64,000 bases of DNA from Vulcanimicrobiia bacterium (GCA_024281135.1 JAMXLG010000047.1:1-64000); one strand, 5' to 3'; positions 36,523 to 45,135 are shown, counted from the first letter of the stretch. Program-made: numbers and translations. Notes: generated by a model not told the origin, from the sequence alone.

Positions 36523-37905
36523 GTGAAGACGCGGAGGTCGCTCTTCCAGATTCCGGCCTCTTTTGTCATGACCGCGTTCCTCGCAATCGCGGTTGTGGTG
36601 GCCGTTCAGGGAGCATTCGCCACACGCGCCCAACTCGCACAGACGTTCGCGCGGCAGTCGGAGATCGTTCAAGCGCAGCTTGCCTTGGAAGAGATGCGCC
36701 GGTTGCAAATCGACGCGGAAAGTTCCGTGCGTGGATATTCACTTACCCGCGATCCGTTCTACAAGCAGCAATACGCGAATATCGAGACGGATTTCGACGC
36801 CAAAGCGGCTTCCGTTCGCGCGACGATGTCGGCCGCCGGCCTCACCGGCGCCGTACGCTCGCTGGACGATTACATTTCGTTGCAGCAAAATTGGCGCACG
36901 AAAATAGCCGAGCCGTTGCTTGCCCACCCGGGCCGTGACGTCACTGTCATCGATAAGCGCAACAAGGCGTTTACCGACTTCGAGAACCGAAGCGTTCAGC
37001 TCATCCGCGCGTCACTCGCCGATGCATACGACCGCTTGGCTAGAACGGCACAAGAGCAGGTCAACGTCAACGCGTACTCACGTGCGTTCTGGTTGATCGT
37101 CCTCGGCTTGTTGGCGATTCTGCTCAACGGTTTCCGTTCGCGATTGGTGAGCGAACTCGAAGAGGAACGGACAACGACCGAGACGCTGCAAAAAGCGTTT
37201 CGCTCCGAAGCAGCACCGCTTCCGAATTGCGAAGTCGGAAGCTCGTATCTTGCGGCAAGCAGCCATCTAGCGGTAGGCGGCGACGTCTTCGACGTCTATC
37301 GTCTTTCCGATACACTGGCCCTCGTCTTTATAGCGGACGTCAGCGGCAAGGGCGTCGACGCGGCGGTCCTCACCGCGTTTATCAAGTTCACCATTCGCGG
37401 CATCGCTCTCCGCCGCCGTGATCCCGGTGCGATGCTCGCCGAATTCAACACGGCGTTTTCGCAGACGGTCGAGAATCCGTATCTCTTCGTGTCTATGTTC
37501 GTGGGCGTGCTTGACACGGAAACACTGCAGCTCCGCTATGCTAGCGCCGGGCACGATTCCGCATTTATTCGACGCGCGACGGGCCTGATGGCGCAGCTCG
37601 CTGTAACCGGCCCGGTCCTCGGCGTGATGGAAGAGCCGTTCGAAACAAAGACGCTGCATCTCGAGGACATGGACACTCTCGTGCTCGCAACCGACGGACT
37701 GACCGAAGCGCGAGACCGTAATGGGAAGCAACTGCAAGAAGCGGGCGCCATGCGTCTCATCGCCGCGAGCAACGCACAGCCGCAATTGCTCGCCGACGAA
37801 CTCGTCGCCAAAGTCCGCACGATGGGCGGAAACGAGATCCGCGACGACCTGGCCGTTCTCGCGATTCGCGTGCACGAAGCGGAGGTCGTCAATGAAGACG
37901 ACTAG
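36523..37905 (+). CDS. CHASE3-SpoIIE (RsbU-type) PP2C serine phosphatase
   Basis: About 460 aa, inner membrane: TM1 (about 12-34), a periplasmic CHASE3-like four-helix sensor (about 40-180, SSVRGYSLTRDPFYKQQY), TM2 (about 186-205), then a cytoplasmic SpoIIE phosphatase domain with metal motifs GGDVFD, ADVSGKGVDAA, ATDGLTEA and DDLAVLAIR. Such phosphatases dephosphorylate anti-sigma antagonists in partner-switching stress control. GTG 36523 is chosen as start; TTG one codon earlier is possible. The gene overlaps the next one by 14 nt. No RsbV/RsbW homologue is visible nearby. Confidence 0.88.
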   Translation: MKTRRSLFQIPASFVMTAFLAIAVVVAVQGAFATRAQLAQTFARQSEIVQAQLALEEMRRLQIDAESSVRGYSLTRDPFYKQQYANIETDFDAKAASVRATMSAAGLTGAVRSLDDYISLQQNWRTKIAEPLLAHPGRDVTVIDKRNKAFTDFENRSVQLIRASLADAYDRLARTAQEQVNVNAYSRAFWLIVLGLLAILLNGFRSRLVSELEEERTTTETLQKAFRSEAAPLPNCEVGSSYLAASSHLAVGGDVFDVYRLSDTLALVFIADVSGKGVDAAVLTAFIKFTIRGIALRRRDPGAMLAEFNTAFSQTVENPYLFVSMFVGVLDTETLQLRYASAGHDSAFIRRATGLMAQLAVTGPVLGVMEEPFETKTLHLEDMDTLVLATDGLTEARDRNGKQLQEAGAMRLIAASNAQPQLLADELVAKVRTMGGNEIRDDLAVLAIRVHEAEVVNEDD

Positions 37906-38296
37906 CGCCGTGCTCTTCGCCTTTGCGATGCTCCTCGTGTGCTTCGGCGTTGCGCAGTCGGACTGCCGTCTGCGGGCCGGGGATAAGGTCGTGCTTTACG
38001 GAACGACGGACGATCCCGACGTCTTCATTTGGGATTCGCGTTTCCGCCTACGCGACTACGCCGGCGGATCGTTTGATGAAATGAATGCGTTGTTGCCGCA
38101 CGCCGTACTCGCGCGTCCCGGAACGCGTGCCGTCGTCGAAAGCTGCGTGAGCAACTTCGTGCAATCGAAATACTTTACGAACCCTGATGACGCGATCGGC
38201 GTTCGAATCCTCGGTGGTCCGCTCAGCGGTCAGCGTGGTTGGGTCCTTGGCACAAGCGCGCGCGACTTAACGCATCCCGTCAGCGTGCACCATTAG
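37892..38296 (+). CDS. Exported hypothetical protein, 134 aa
   Basis: Not recognised. A clear signal peptide (MKTTSAVLFAFAMLLVCFGVAQS) precedes a mature domain with two cysteines (CRL... and ESCVSNF) that could form a disulfide, and the C-terminal pattern GVRILGGPLSGQRGWVLG resembles a small SH3-like barrel. An excellent ribosome-binding site (GGAGG, 6 nt before the ATG) lies inside the phosphatase gene, so it is translationally linked to it and may act in the same periplasmic sensing pathway (inference). Confidence 0.7.
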   Translation: MKTTSAVLFAFAMLLVCFGVAQSDCRLRAGDKVVLYGTTDDPDVFIWDSRFRLRDYAGGSFDEMNALLPHAVLARPGTRAVVESCVSNFVQSKYFTNPDDAIGVRILGGPLSGQRGWVLGTSARDLTHPVSVHH

Positions 38297-38298
38297 CG

Positions 38299-39045
38299 CT
38301 ACGTGTATTTTACGTCACTAAAATCTATCGTTACCATGAGCATCTGCAGGATAGGACGCCGATCCGGTCCGCGGGTATAAGCTCGGCGCTTGGTAGGTAA
38401 TGTTATCCCGTCTACGGTGATGTAATCCGACGTCAGTTGTGCAGCAGGGAAACCGCCGGCGATGTTAACGCTATAGTCGTGCCGGCGAAGCATAAAGTCT
38501 TCGCCGAAGAAAAAGTCTTGAATAGCACTGTGCGTCTCGATTGAGCCGGGGAAGTATGCGCGTAACACGCGCCACGTTTCGCGGTCCTCTTGCCACGGCT
38601 CCGCCTCTTCAACCGAAACGCCGTTCATCGCCAGAAGAAACGGCGTCGTAAGATACGTCCACACCGCTTCGCCGTTGAAATACGCTCGGTGTAGCGGGTC
38701 CCCAGGCGTCTGCATCTGATGGCCTGCGAATGAATCTTTCGGTGCTCGCCGCTCCGCTATTAGCGTTCCATCGAGCTTTTCGATCGCGGTACGGTCGGGA
38801 GTAAACGTCGCACGCTGATCGGGAGATCCGTATGGAGTGATCGACGTGCGTTCCTCGTGGAGCCACGCCGTCATGCGTCGTGGTGCCGGGTCCTGAATCG
38901 TGCCTTTGAACGCGAAGAAGCCGCCCCCGCTCACAATCGTTGCCTCGACTTTTTCCAATGCGTTCCAACGATCCAGCCCGCCGTGAGCATCTAACACGCC
39001 GGCGAGGAGCTTGTTGCGCGTTGCGTCCACTGGTGTCGTCAACAT
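38299..39045 (-). CDS. Hypothetical protein, 248 aa
   Basis: Not recognised. No signal peptide; N-terminal helix (LLAGVLDAHGGLDRWNAL), then a beta-rich body with GGGFFAFKGTIQD and repeated Arg/Asp/Phe, consistent with an outer-membrane-lipoprotein-sorting-like beta fold (weak). Ends with TIDFSDVKYT. Convergent with the exported protein gene (2-nt gap), so both sides probably share termination read-through. Convergent, gene-dense context supports it being coding; the opposite strand in this stretch contains only shorter broken frames. Confidence 0.66.
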   Translation of the reverse strand: MLTTPVDATRNKLLAGVLDAHGGLDRWNALEKVEATIVSGGGFFAFKGTIQDPAPRRMTAWLHEERTSITPYGSPDQRATFTPDRTAIEKLDGTLIAERRAPKDSFAGHQMQTPGDPLHRAYFNGEAVWTYLTTPFLLAMNGVSVEEAEPWQEDRETWRVLRAYFPGSIETHSAIQDFFFGEDFMLRRHDYSVNIAGGFPAAQLTSDYITVDGITLPTKRRAYTRGPDRRPILQMLMVTIDFSDVKYT

Positions 39046-39174
39046 GGCCTTTCACCTCGCACGAATGGGATAGTCAGAAAAGACCGCCCTATGCCGGACT
39101 ATCGCACGATCCGTGCGATGGCGCCCTACCACGCTACTCCGCGATACTTGCTGCGTGGCCCGGAAGGTCAGGCT

Positions 39175-39195
39175 GTAACCGTAACTGTTCGTAAC
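39175..39195 (+). repeat. Three GTAAC direct repeats upstream of the sigma-factor locus
   Basis: GTAAC occurs at 39175, 39181 and 39191 within 21 nt, the last two inside CGTAACTG. They lie 39-59 nt before the small 49-aa frame and about 190 nt before the ECF sigma start, a place where an activator or sigma-specific promoter element could sit. The rest of 39046-39174 shows nothing I can name. Confidence 0.3.
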
Positions 39196-39233
39196 TGCCT
39201 CTTGAAGTTCTGGCCCATTAGAATGTGAGAGCG

Positions 39234-39383
39234 ATGGGTATTCAAATTTTCCCAAATGTAAAAGAAGCCATTAGCGCCGGCTTCACGATCGAATCGCCGA
39301 TTCCTGATTCGGAGGGATTCCTCCACGCACGTATTCACACGGCAGCAGGATGGGCTTTAGCCCTCGTTCGTTCGACGAGCTAG
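39234..39383 (+). CDS. Candidate 49-aa small protein preceding the sigma-factor gene
   Basis: ATG 39234 with a GAGAG ribosome-binding site 5 nt upstream, reading MGIQIFPNVKEAISAGF and ending in a TAG 4 nt before the sigma-factor GTG. The composition is protein-like (mixed hydrophobic/charged, one amphipathic region) and the tight spacing to the sigma gene supports translation. Not recognised; no signal peptide. Confidence 0.48.
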   Translation: MGIQIFPNVKEAISAGFTIESPIPDSEGFLHARIHTAAGWALALVRSTS

Positions 39384-39387
39384 TGTC

Positions 39388-39927
39388 GTGGTTGATTCGG
39401 TTCTTACCGACTTCGAGCAGATCGTACGCCGCCACGAGCGTAAGTTAACGATGTTTGCGCTCGGCATAGTCCACAATTCCGAGGATGCGGAAGAGGTGGT
39501 TCAGGACGCGTTCGTACGCGCCTATCGTGCTCTGAAGTGCATGCCGGCGGAGAAACGAAACAGCCTTGCGCTGACGCCGTGGCTGTTCGTGATAACGCGG
39601 AACGTTGCACTCAATCGATTCCTTCGAAAACGCCCGCCGCTCGTTTCGCTTGATGCGATCATCGATCGGACTGACTCGCCGTATCGGACCGACCAGACAC
39701 CGGAGTTCTATGTGGAGCAGCACGAAAATCGTGAGCTGGTTGAGGCGGCAATTAGCGAAGTGCCGGCGCATCTCCGACCTGCTGCTAGGATGCGGTTTCT
39801 ACATGGATTGAAAATCATGGAGATCGCCCAACGCCTCAGGCAGCCCGTAGGCACCGTAAAGTCGCATGTCCATCGCGCCACGCTTATCATGCGCCGACGC
39901 TTACAACCGGACCTCAACGCCGCGTAA
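39388..39927 (+). CDS. ECF-type RNA polymerase sigma factor
   Basis: 179-aa sigma70-family protein with region 2 (FEQIVRRHERKLTMFALGIVHNSEDAEEVVQDAFVRAYRAL, promoter -10 contacts) and region 4 (VPAHLRPAARMRFLHGLKIMEIAQRLRQPVGTVKSHVHRA, helix-turn-helix). GTG start. It is followed 9 nt later by two small genes. No gene with a recognisable zinc-finger anti-sigma domain is adjacent, so control may come through the small products (see findings). It most likely directs an envelope or stress regulon (inference from the family). Confidence 0.9.
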   Translation: MVDSVLTDFEQIVRRHERKLTMFALGIVHNSEDAEEVVQDAFVRAYRALKCMPAEKRNSLALTPWLFVITRNVALNRFLRKRPPLVSLDAIIDRTDSPYRTDQTPEFYVEQHENRELVEAAISEVPAHLRPAARMRFLHGLKIMEIAQRLRQPVGTVKSHVHRATLIMRRRLQPDLNAA

Positions 39928-39936
39928 GTCCGAAGG

Positions 39937-40266
39937 ATGATGCAAGAAAACATTGACGCGATTGAGCGCTTTGCGAACGATCTGTCTGCCGTGGGGGCCG
40001 CGAAGCCATGTATCATCGACGCGGTACGTCTCTACGTCGCTGCGCTGTTTGAACCGTCGGACGAAACATGGGGTCGTCTCTACCGGTTTGTTTCCCAAAC
40101 GCTTCAACAATGGCGGGGCGAGCCGATTGAACCTACCGCGGCGCAACGTCTCTTCGCGCTCATCGACGACGACTTCGGCCGGAAAGTCGTTGACCCGCTA
40201 GTTCGCGCACACTTGCGCGAGATGCTGCTGCATCACAGCTCGCTTCGTAAACAGCGCGTTCCGTGA
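39937..40266 (+). CDS. Hypothetical 109-aa protein of the sigma-factor operon
   Basis: Not recognised. Soluble, mostly alpha-helical and acidic-to-neutral (IERFANDLSAVGAAKPCIIDAVRLYVAALFEPSDETW), with a basic C-terminus LLHHSSLRKQRVP. No membrane segment. It lies 9 nt after the ECF gene and overlaps the next gene by GTGA, so it is in the same operon. A helical protein beside an ECF sigma could be an anti-sigma partner, but it has no known zinc-binding or membrane anti-sigma signature. Confidence 0.68.
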   Translation: MMQENIDAIERFANDLSAVGAAKPCIIDAVRLYVAALFEPSDETWGRLYRFVSQTLQQWRGEPIEPTAAQRLFALIDDDFGRKVVDPLVRAHLREMLLHHSSLRKQRVP

Positions 40267-40490
40267 CCCAGCCGCAACTAAATGCGCGCTTCATCGCAAT
40301 GGTGGCGGACGGAGACCTTCGATTGGTAGACGTTACTACAGAGGGCCCGCGCTTCGAATACACGCGGCAAGGCCGTAAACGATGGTGCCCCACCAAACGC
40401 CGCAAGAGCAATCTGCTAATCATCACGGTATTACTGATCGTGGCGTGGTGGATCGCAACGTACGCTGTTCTAGTTTGGCGTGGACACTGA
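40263..40490 (+). CDS. Small single-TM basic protein of the sigma-factor operon
   Basis: 75 aa: a charged N-terminal segment with RFEYTRQGRKRWCPTKRRKSN, one strong membrane helix (LLIITVLLIVAWWIATYAVLVW, near the C-terminus) and a short tail. GTG start at 40263 overlaps the previous gene (GTGA). Cytoplasmic basic domain plus single helix is a layout seen in membrane-tethered anti-sigma partners, though the N-terminal domain has no recognised fold. Its 3' end overlaps the convergent B12 ATPase gene by 21 nt. Confidence 0.62.
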   Translation: MTQPQLNARFIAMVADGDLRLVDVTTEGPRFEYTRQGRKRWCPTKRRKSNLLIITVLLIVAWWIATYAVLVWRGH

Positions 40491-41246
40491 GGCAAAGACG
40501 CGCGGTCCTGCCGCCGTGTCGATTCGCTCCACAGCAATTCCGTATGCGGATTCAATCAGCGGCGGAAGCATGACCGCATCCGGCGCGTCAAAGGCGAGCA
40601 TCCGTTCGGAGCCGAGCAACATCAGCCGGCCCGCATAGGCTGCTGCATCGTTAAGATCGTGCAGCACGCAGATGACCGCGCGTCCTTCGCCGGCGAGGCG
40701 TTTGAGCAAGGCGAGAATTTCGTGTGCGACGCGGACGTCGAGATGGCTCGTCGGTTCATCGAGAAGAAGAACGGGCGTTTGTTGCGCGAGACCCATCGCG
40801 ATCCACACGCGTTGGCGTTCACCGCTCGAGAGTGTCGTAAGGAGGCGGTCGGCGAACGGTGTCATTTGAACCGCATCGAGCGCCGCCGCGACGACGGCTT
40901 CGTCTTCCTCGGTCGTGCGCCATTGCCACCATGCATGATGCGAGAAACGCCCTATCGCGACGACGTCGCGCACGCGTAGCGCTTCGCTCATTACGTCGTC
41001 GCTCGTGACGAACGCGATGTGTTTGGCGCGGGTTGCGGGTGTCATCGCCCCAAGTGAAGCGCCGTCGATCGAGACACAACCTGATTCGGCGTGGGCCAGG
41101 CCTGAGAGCACACGGAGCAACGTCGTTTTGCCGACGCCGTTTGCGCCGAGCACGGCAATAAATTCGCCGGGTTCGATACGTGCGTTGATATCGCGTACGA
41201 GCGTTTTTCCGCCTGCGGCAATGGTGACATGTTGTAGATCGATCAC
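40470..41246 (-). CDS. btuD: Vitamin B12 ABC transporter ATP-binding protein
   Basis: 258-aa FecE/BtuD-type ATPase: Walker A LGANGVGKTT, signature LSSGERQRVWIAMGLAQ, Walker B VLLLDEPTSHLD, H-loop VLHDLND. GTG start at 41246 overlaps the permease stop (GTGA). It is the last gene of the receptor-permease-ATPase operon, which starts under the cobalamin riboswitch, so it is very likely the B12-import ATPase rather than an iron-siderophore one. Confidence 0.87.
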   Translation of the reverse strand: MIDLQHVTIAAGGKTLVRDINARIEPGEFIAVLGANGVGKTTLLRVLSGLAHAESGCVSIDGASLGAMTPATRAKHIAFVTSDDVMSEALRVRDVVAIGRFSHHAWWQWRTTEEDEAVVAAALDAVQMTPFADRLLTTLSSGERQRVWIAMGLAQQTPVLLLDEPTSHLDVRVAHEILALLKRLAGEGRAVICVLHDLNDAAAYAGRLMLLGSERMLAFDAPDAVMLPPLIESAYGIAVERIDTAAGPRVFASVSTPN

Positions 41247-42226
41247 GCGCGCTGCTCCACGCTGCGCGTGTAGAGATACAGAAATGCGGGCACACCGATA
41301 AACGCCAGCAGGACGCCGATCGGAAGTTCCGATGGTGCAATGACGCTGCGCGCGATGGCGTCGGCGACGCTGCAGAGCGCCGCACCGAGAAAAATACATG
41401 CGGGCAGTGTCGCCCGAGCGTCCGATCCGACGAACCGCCGCGCGATGTGCGGGACGATCAAACCGACGAAGCCGACCATGCCGGCCAGTGTCACGCTTGC
41501 CGCCGCGAGAAGCGTTGCGCTCGCGAGAATCGTCCACTGCGCGCGCTCGACATTGAGTCCCACGGTTCGCGCCCGAATATCTCCGATGCGCAAGGCGTTG
41601 AGCGCGGGTATTGACAGCGCAGCGAGCAGTAATCCCACGGCGAGGTACGGCAGTGCGAACCCAAGGTCGTTCCAACCGCGCCCGGCCATCGATCCGGCGA
41701 GCCATGCGAGGATCTGTTGCGCCGCATCGAGCGATGTCGATCGCGCGATCGCAAATGCGATCACAGCCGAGAAGAACGCCGAAATCGACACGCCGGCCAG
41801 AATCAGCCGGTACGCGTCGAGGCCGCTGCCGCGTCGTGCCAGCGCCGCAACGAGAATCGCTGTCGCGAGACCGGCGATGAATCCGATAGCGGGGAGCACC
41901 GGTGCGGCGATACCGGCCAAAATGGAGAGCGCAATCGCTGCTGCGGCGCCGGCGCTTACGCCGGTGAGATACGGATCGACGAGCGGATTGCGAAGCATGC
42001 CTTGCATGAGCGCACCGGCGACGGATAACGCCGCGCCCACGGTTGCGGCAATTACCACTCGCGGCATGCGTAGCTGCCATACGATCGTTGCAACGTCGCT
42101 TGTCGCATGTGGATGTACGAGCGCGCGCAAAACGCTGGCGGGGTCCAGAAACGATCCGCCGGCGAGCAGGCTCGCAGCGCACGCGACCAGCGCGAGCACC
42201 GCGAGCGCCGCTACGCGCAAGGCCAT
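41243..42226 (-). CDS. btuC: Vitamin B12 ABC transporter permease (BtuC/FecCD family)
   Basis: 327-aa inner-membrane permease with about nine to ten helices. The family hallmarks are QLRMPRVVIAATVGAALSVAGALMQGMLRNPL near the N-terminus and GFVGLIVPHIARRFVG near the C-terminus (the loop that contacts the ATPase). Its start overlaps the receptor stop (ATGA) and its stop overlaps the ATPase start (GTGA): a tightly coupled uptake operon. Substrate assigned from the riboswitch context. Confidence 0.86.
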   Translation of the reverse strand: MALRVAALAVLALVACAASLLAGGSFLDPASVLRALVHPHATSDVATIVWQLRMPRVVIAATVGAALSVAGALMQGMLRNPLVDPYLTGVSAGAAAAIALSILAGIAAPVLPAIGFIAGLATAILVAALARRGSGLDAYRLILAGVSISAFFSAVIAFAIARSTSLDAAQQILAWLAGSMAGRGWNDLGFALPYLAVGLLLAALSIPALNALRIGDIRARTVGLNVERAQWTILASATLLAAASVTLAGMVGFVGLIVPHIARRFVGSDARATLPACIFLGAALCSVADAIARSVIAPSELPIGVLLAFIGVPAFLYLYTRSVEQRA

Positions 42227-44049
42227 CAGTGCGCGATCAACTGCACGGTGAACGTGCGTCCCGGCATCGGATATCCGCTCACCTCGGCGTACTGTGCGTT
42301 GCCGAAGTTATACGCGTGCAATGCAAGCAACGTTCGCGGCATGACGCGCAGACGTACGAAGGCGTCGCTGGTTGTGTACTCCGCTGACTGGGCGAACGGC
42401 GGAAGCGTCGGATCGAACGGTTGACGTTGTCCCGCAACCCGTACCGAGATGCCGCCGTCGGAAAAGAGACCGCGGTTGGGCCCGGTGAACGTAAGAAGTC
42501 CGTTGACCGTCAGCACCGGATCGTTCGGAAGGCGCGTGTTGAGATAAACGTCCTCGGCACGATACAGATCCGTGGCGTTGAATCCGAACGTGATGCCGTG
42601 TGTCGGCAGCGTCTGCGTCTCAAACGTAAAGCCCTGCATGCGTGCTTGTGCGACGTTCTCCGGTGCGAAGTTGTCGTTCGGGTTCGCGATAATAAGGTTG
42701 TGCGTGTAGTTAGTAAACCATGTAAGCGTCGTCCCACCGAGTACATTGTCAAAGCGAACGCTCACGTCGCCGACGGTTGCGCGCTCAGCCGCGAGATTCG
42801 GGTTTCCGTAATTCGGGAAATACAGTTCGCTCGCGTTCGGCGCGCGGAAGGCCGATGCCGCATTCAATTTCAACGATACGCCGTTTCCGAGTTCGGTGCG
42901 TAAACCCAGTGACGGCGAGATTTCGCCGCCGAGCGATCCGTCACGTTCACCGCGCAGCCCGACGTAAAGATCGCCGGAATGCAAGGCCCAATTTTCTTGA
43001 CCGTACACTGCGGTTTGCGCCATCGCGTTGTACGAAACGTCCGTCGGCGTGCCACCGCCGTCATCGCTACGCACGTTGCCGCGCGAGAGGTCGACGCCGT
43101 AAATCAGCCGCGATGAAGCTCCGGAGACCGTGTTGCGAAACGCGAGATCAGTCCGTGTTTCCGTACTAACCGCTTGCGTCGCGAAAAAGCAATTAGAGTC
43201 GATCGCAGCGTCGCATCCGAAGGCGATGCTCTGCCGTGATCCGCCCAGTTGGAGCGTCGGTAACGATTGCGCGCCACGCAGCGAAAACGTCAATGACCCG
43301 GTATTATTCGTGTCGCCTTCGCGGCTCGTCGGAGACTCAAAACCGTATGGTCCCGGCGCCCCGAGATTGTCGCTCTCCAGCGTGCCGCGAAACGCTACCC
43401 CGACTTTGCCGAGCGTGCGATCGAATCCGAGCCGCGCGGTCGTTGCTTGATAGTCGCTGTTGACGCGGTAATCGTTGTTCGCTGTGATCCGTTCGAGCGA
43501 GAAGCCTTTACCCTGCGCTTGCAACTGCGTGTCATCGAACGTTCCGTACAGTACGCTCTCCGTCGGGCCGGCGTTTTGGGCATCGGTGATGATGTTGATG
43601 ATGCCGCCGATGGCGCCCGTTCCGTAGAGCGTCGAGCCACCGCCTTCGACGACTTCGATGCGCCGGACGCCGCTCGTGGAGATCGTACCGAATTGCACGG
43701 AGTTCGAGAACTCACCCGGCGCCGGAAGTCCATCCATCAACACGAGCACCTGCGCGGAACTGCTTCCACGAATGCCGTACGAAACGTTGCTACCGATTCC
43801 ACCGTATCGATTGATCTCGACGCCGGGAATATCGGCGAGCGCGTCGCCCACGGTGCGGTATCCGCGCCGCGCAATGTCGGCAGCGGTTACGACGTACGTC
43901 GTGCGAGTCGTTGAACGCAGCGTTTCATCGGCGCGGTCGCTCGTGACGACGTGCGTGATCTCGGGCGGAGCCGACGGCGATGCAGATGGAGATGGGGAAA
44001 CAACGGTAACGGCTGCGGCCATGACGCGCAGCGCATCAAAAATGAACAT
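42226..44049 (-). CDS. TonB-dependent outer-membrane receptor, BtuB-like
   Basis: 607-aa outer-membrane receptor: signal region (MFIFDALRVMAAAVTVVS), then a plug domain (ITHVVTSDRADETLRS... TAADIARRGYRTVGDALADIPGVEINRYGG... GEGGGSTLYGTGAIGGIINI) and a 22-strand-type barrel ending in the aromatic FTVQLIAH. ATG 44049 is chosen; a longer frame to 44688 crosses the riboswitch and is rejected. Transcribed from beneath the cobalamin riboswitch and ahead of BtuC/BtuD, it should import B12 across the outer membrane. Confidence 0.84.
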   Translation of the reverse strand: MFIFDALRVMAAAVTVVSPSPSASPSAPPEITHVVTSDRADETLRSTTRTTYVVTAADIARRGYRTVGDALADIPGVEINRYGGIGSNVSYGIRGSSSAQVLVLMDGLPAPGEFSNSVQFGTISTSGVRRIEVVEGGGSTLYGTGAIGGIINIITDAQNAGPTESVLYGTFDDTQLQAQGKGFSLERITANNDYRVNSDYQATTARLGFDRTLGKVGVAFRGTLESDNLGAPGPYGFESPTSREGDTNNTGSLTFSLRGAQSLPTLQLGGSRQSIAFGCDAAIDSNCFFATQAVSTETRTDLAFRNTVSGASSRLIYGVDLSRGNVRSDDGGGTPTDVSYNAMAQTAVYGQENWALHSGDLYVGLRGERDGSLGGEISPSLGLRTELGNGVSLKLNAASAFRAPNASELYFPNYGNPNLAAERATVGDVSVRFDNVLGGTTLTWFTNYTHNLIIANPNDNFAPENVAQARMQGFTFETQTLPTHGITFGFNATDLYRAEDVYLNTRLPNDPVLTVNGLLTFTGPNRGLFSDGGISVRVAGQRQPFDPTLPPFAQSAEYTTSDAFVRLRVMPRTLLALHAYNFGNAQYAEVSGYPMPGRTFTVQLIAH

Positions 44050-44079
44050 GATCCGGTCTTCCTTTTCGCGAGGAACGTG

Positions 44080-44245
44080 ATGCTGCGGTCTGTGCTGGTA
44101 TCCTGACTTGCGGATCGTTACCGTCGTGCTCCAAGTCTTCCGACTCCCTAGGGAGTTGTGACGAAGGAGCGGCTCCCCGCATACAGTGGCGCGACCGTGC
44201 CGGCATTTCACCGGCTTCCCGCGCACAAACCTGACCGCGCCACTT
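44080..44245 (-). promoter_or_regulatory. Cobalamin (adenosylcobalamin) riboswitch
   Basis: Read on the minus strand: closing stem GCGGTC (44238-44233) with GACCGC (44090-44085); core segment GGGAAGCCGGTGAAATGCC (44220-44202), then CGGTCGCGCCACTGTAT, and the 3' B12 box GTCAGGATACCAGCAC (44107-44092). These match the conserved cobalamin-riboswitch core. It lies 31 nt upstream of the TonB receptor ATG, and an AAGGAAG ribosome-binding site at 44065-44059 sits right after it, so B12 binding probably blocks translation. It controls the receptor-btuCD operon. Confidence 0.93.
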
Positions 44246-44286
44246 TGGCACAGGCGCCCGCGCGGACCTGCTGGAAACAGCGGCGC

Positions 44287-45135
44287 ATGTTTCGGACCGT
44301 CGTTGCCGCGCTCGCCATCCTGTGCTGTTTCGGAGCTGCGCCCACCCAACCGCGTATTGTCGCGATCGTTCCGTCGCTCGCCGAAGACGCGTTTGCGGTC
44401 GGCGCGCATGTCGTTGCGGTTTCGAAATTCACCGGCGACTCGCCGCAGGCGCGTGGACTGCCCGTCGTCGCCGATTTCCAAAGCGTCGACGTCGAAACGA
44501 TCCTGCGTCTCCATCCCGATGCCGTCATCGGAATTCCGTCGCAAGCGCGGCTGACCGAACCATTGCGCCGCGCGGGCGTGCGCGTTGTCTTGATTCCCGA
44601 CGACACCTATGACGATATCTTCCGCGACTTGCAAACCGTCGGAAAGCTTGCGGACCGAACGCCGCAAGCAACGCATCTCATCGCGCAATTACAACGTCAA
44701 ACCGCGCAACTCCATGCCAAGGCACAGCGCGCGTATCGCCCGAGCGTCTTCTTTGCGCTCGGCACCGGACCAATTTGGACCGTCGGCCCGCACTCGTACC
44801 TCGCGACGCTCATCGAACTCGCGGGCGGCCGCAATGCCGCGGATGATCTTTCGATGCCATGGGGTGAATATAGTGAAGAGGCGTTGCTCCGCGCGCAACC
44901 CGATGCAATCGTCGCGGGTCACGAAACGAATCTGCAAGACGTCGTCAATCGCGAACCGTGGCGGAGCTTGCGAGCGGTGCGCGAAGGACACGTTTTCATC
45001 GTCTCGGATGAACGCATCGCGAATGCGCTCTACCGTCCGGGACCACGTTATAACGAGGGACTCCGCTGGCTGATCGAACAATTGTCGTCGCTGTCGACAC
45101 CGAAGACCCGAAGCGGCCGCTCGAACCGGAACTAA
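44287..45135 (+). CDS. btuF: Periplasmic cobalamin-binding protein
   Basis: 282-aa substrate-binding protein: signal peptide (FRTVVAALAILCCFGAAPT), then the two-lobed BtuF fold: RIVAIVPSLAEDAFAVGAHVVAV, DFQSVDVETILRLHPDAV, TVGPHSYLATLIELAGGRNAADD and DERIANALYRPGPRYNEGLRW. It delivers B12 to BtuCD. ATG 44287 is supported by the immediate signal peptide. It is divergent from the receptor operon, so its leader runs antisense to the riboswitch. Its 3' end overlaps the hflX reading frame by 70 nt. Confidence 0.86.
   Translation: MFRTVVAALAILCCFGAAPTQPRIVAIVPSLAEDAFAVGAHVVAVSKFTGDSPQARGLPVVADFQSVDVETILRLHPDAVIGIPSQARLTEPLRRAGVRVVLIPDDTYDDIFRDLQTVGKLADRTPQATHLIAQLQRQTAQLHAKAQRAYRPSVFFALGTGPIWTVGPHSYLATLIELAGGRNAADDLSMPWGEYSEEALLRAQPDAIVAGHETNLQDVVNREPWRSLRAVREGHVFIVSDERIANALYRPGPRYNEGLRWLIEQLSSLSTPKTRSGRSNRN

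Noticed and set aside
29793..42240. Similar GTGCGCGATCAA strings at about 29797 and 42229 as a dispersed repeat
   Set aside because: Only about a dozen bases shared and found in different contexts (gene end versus coding start); compatible with codon bias.
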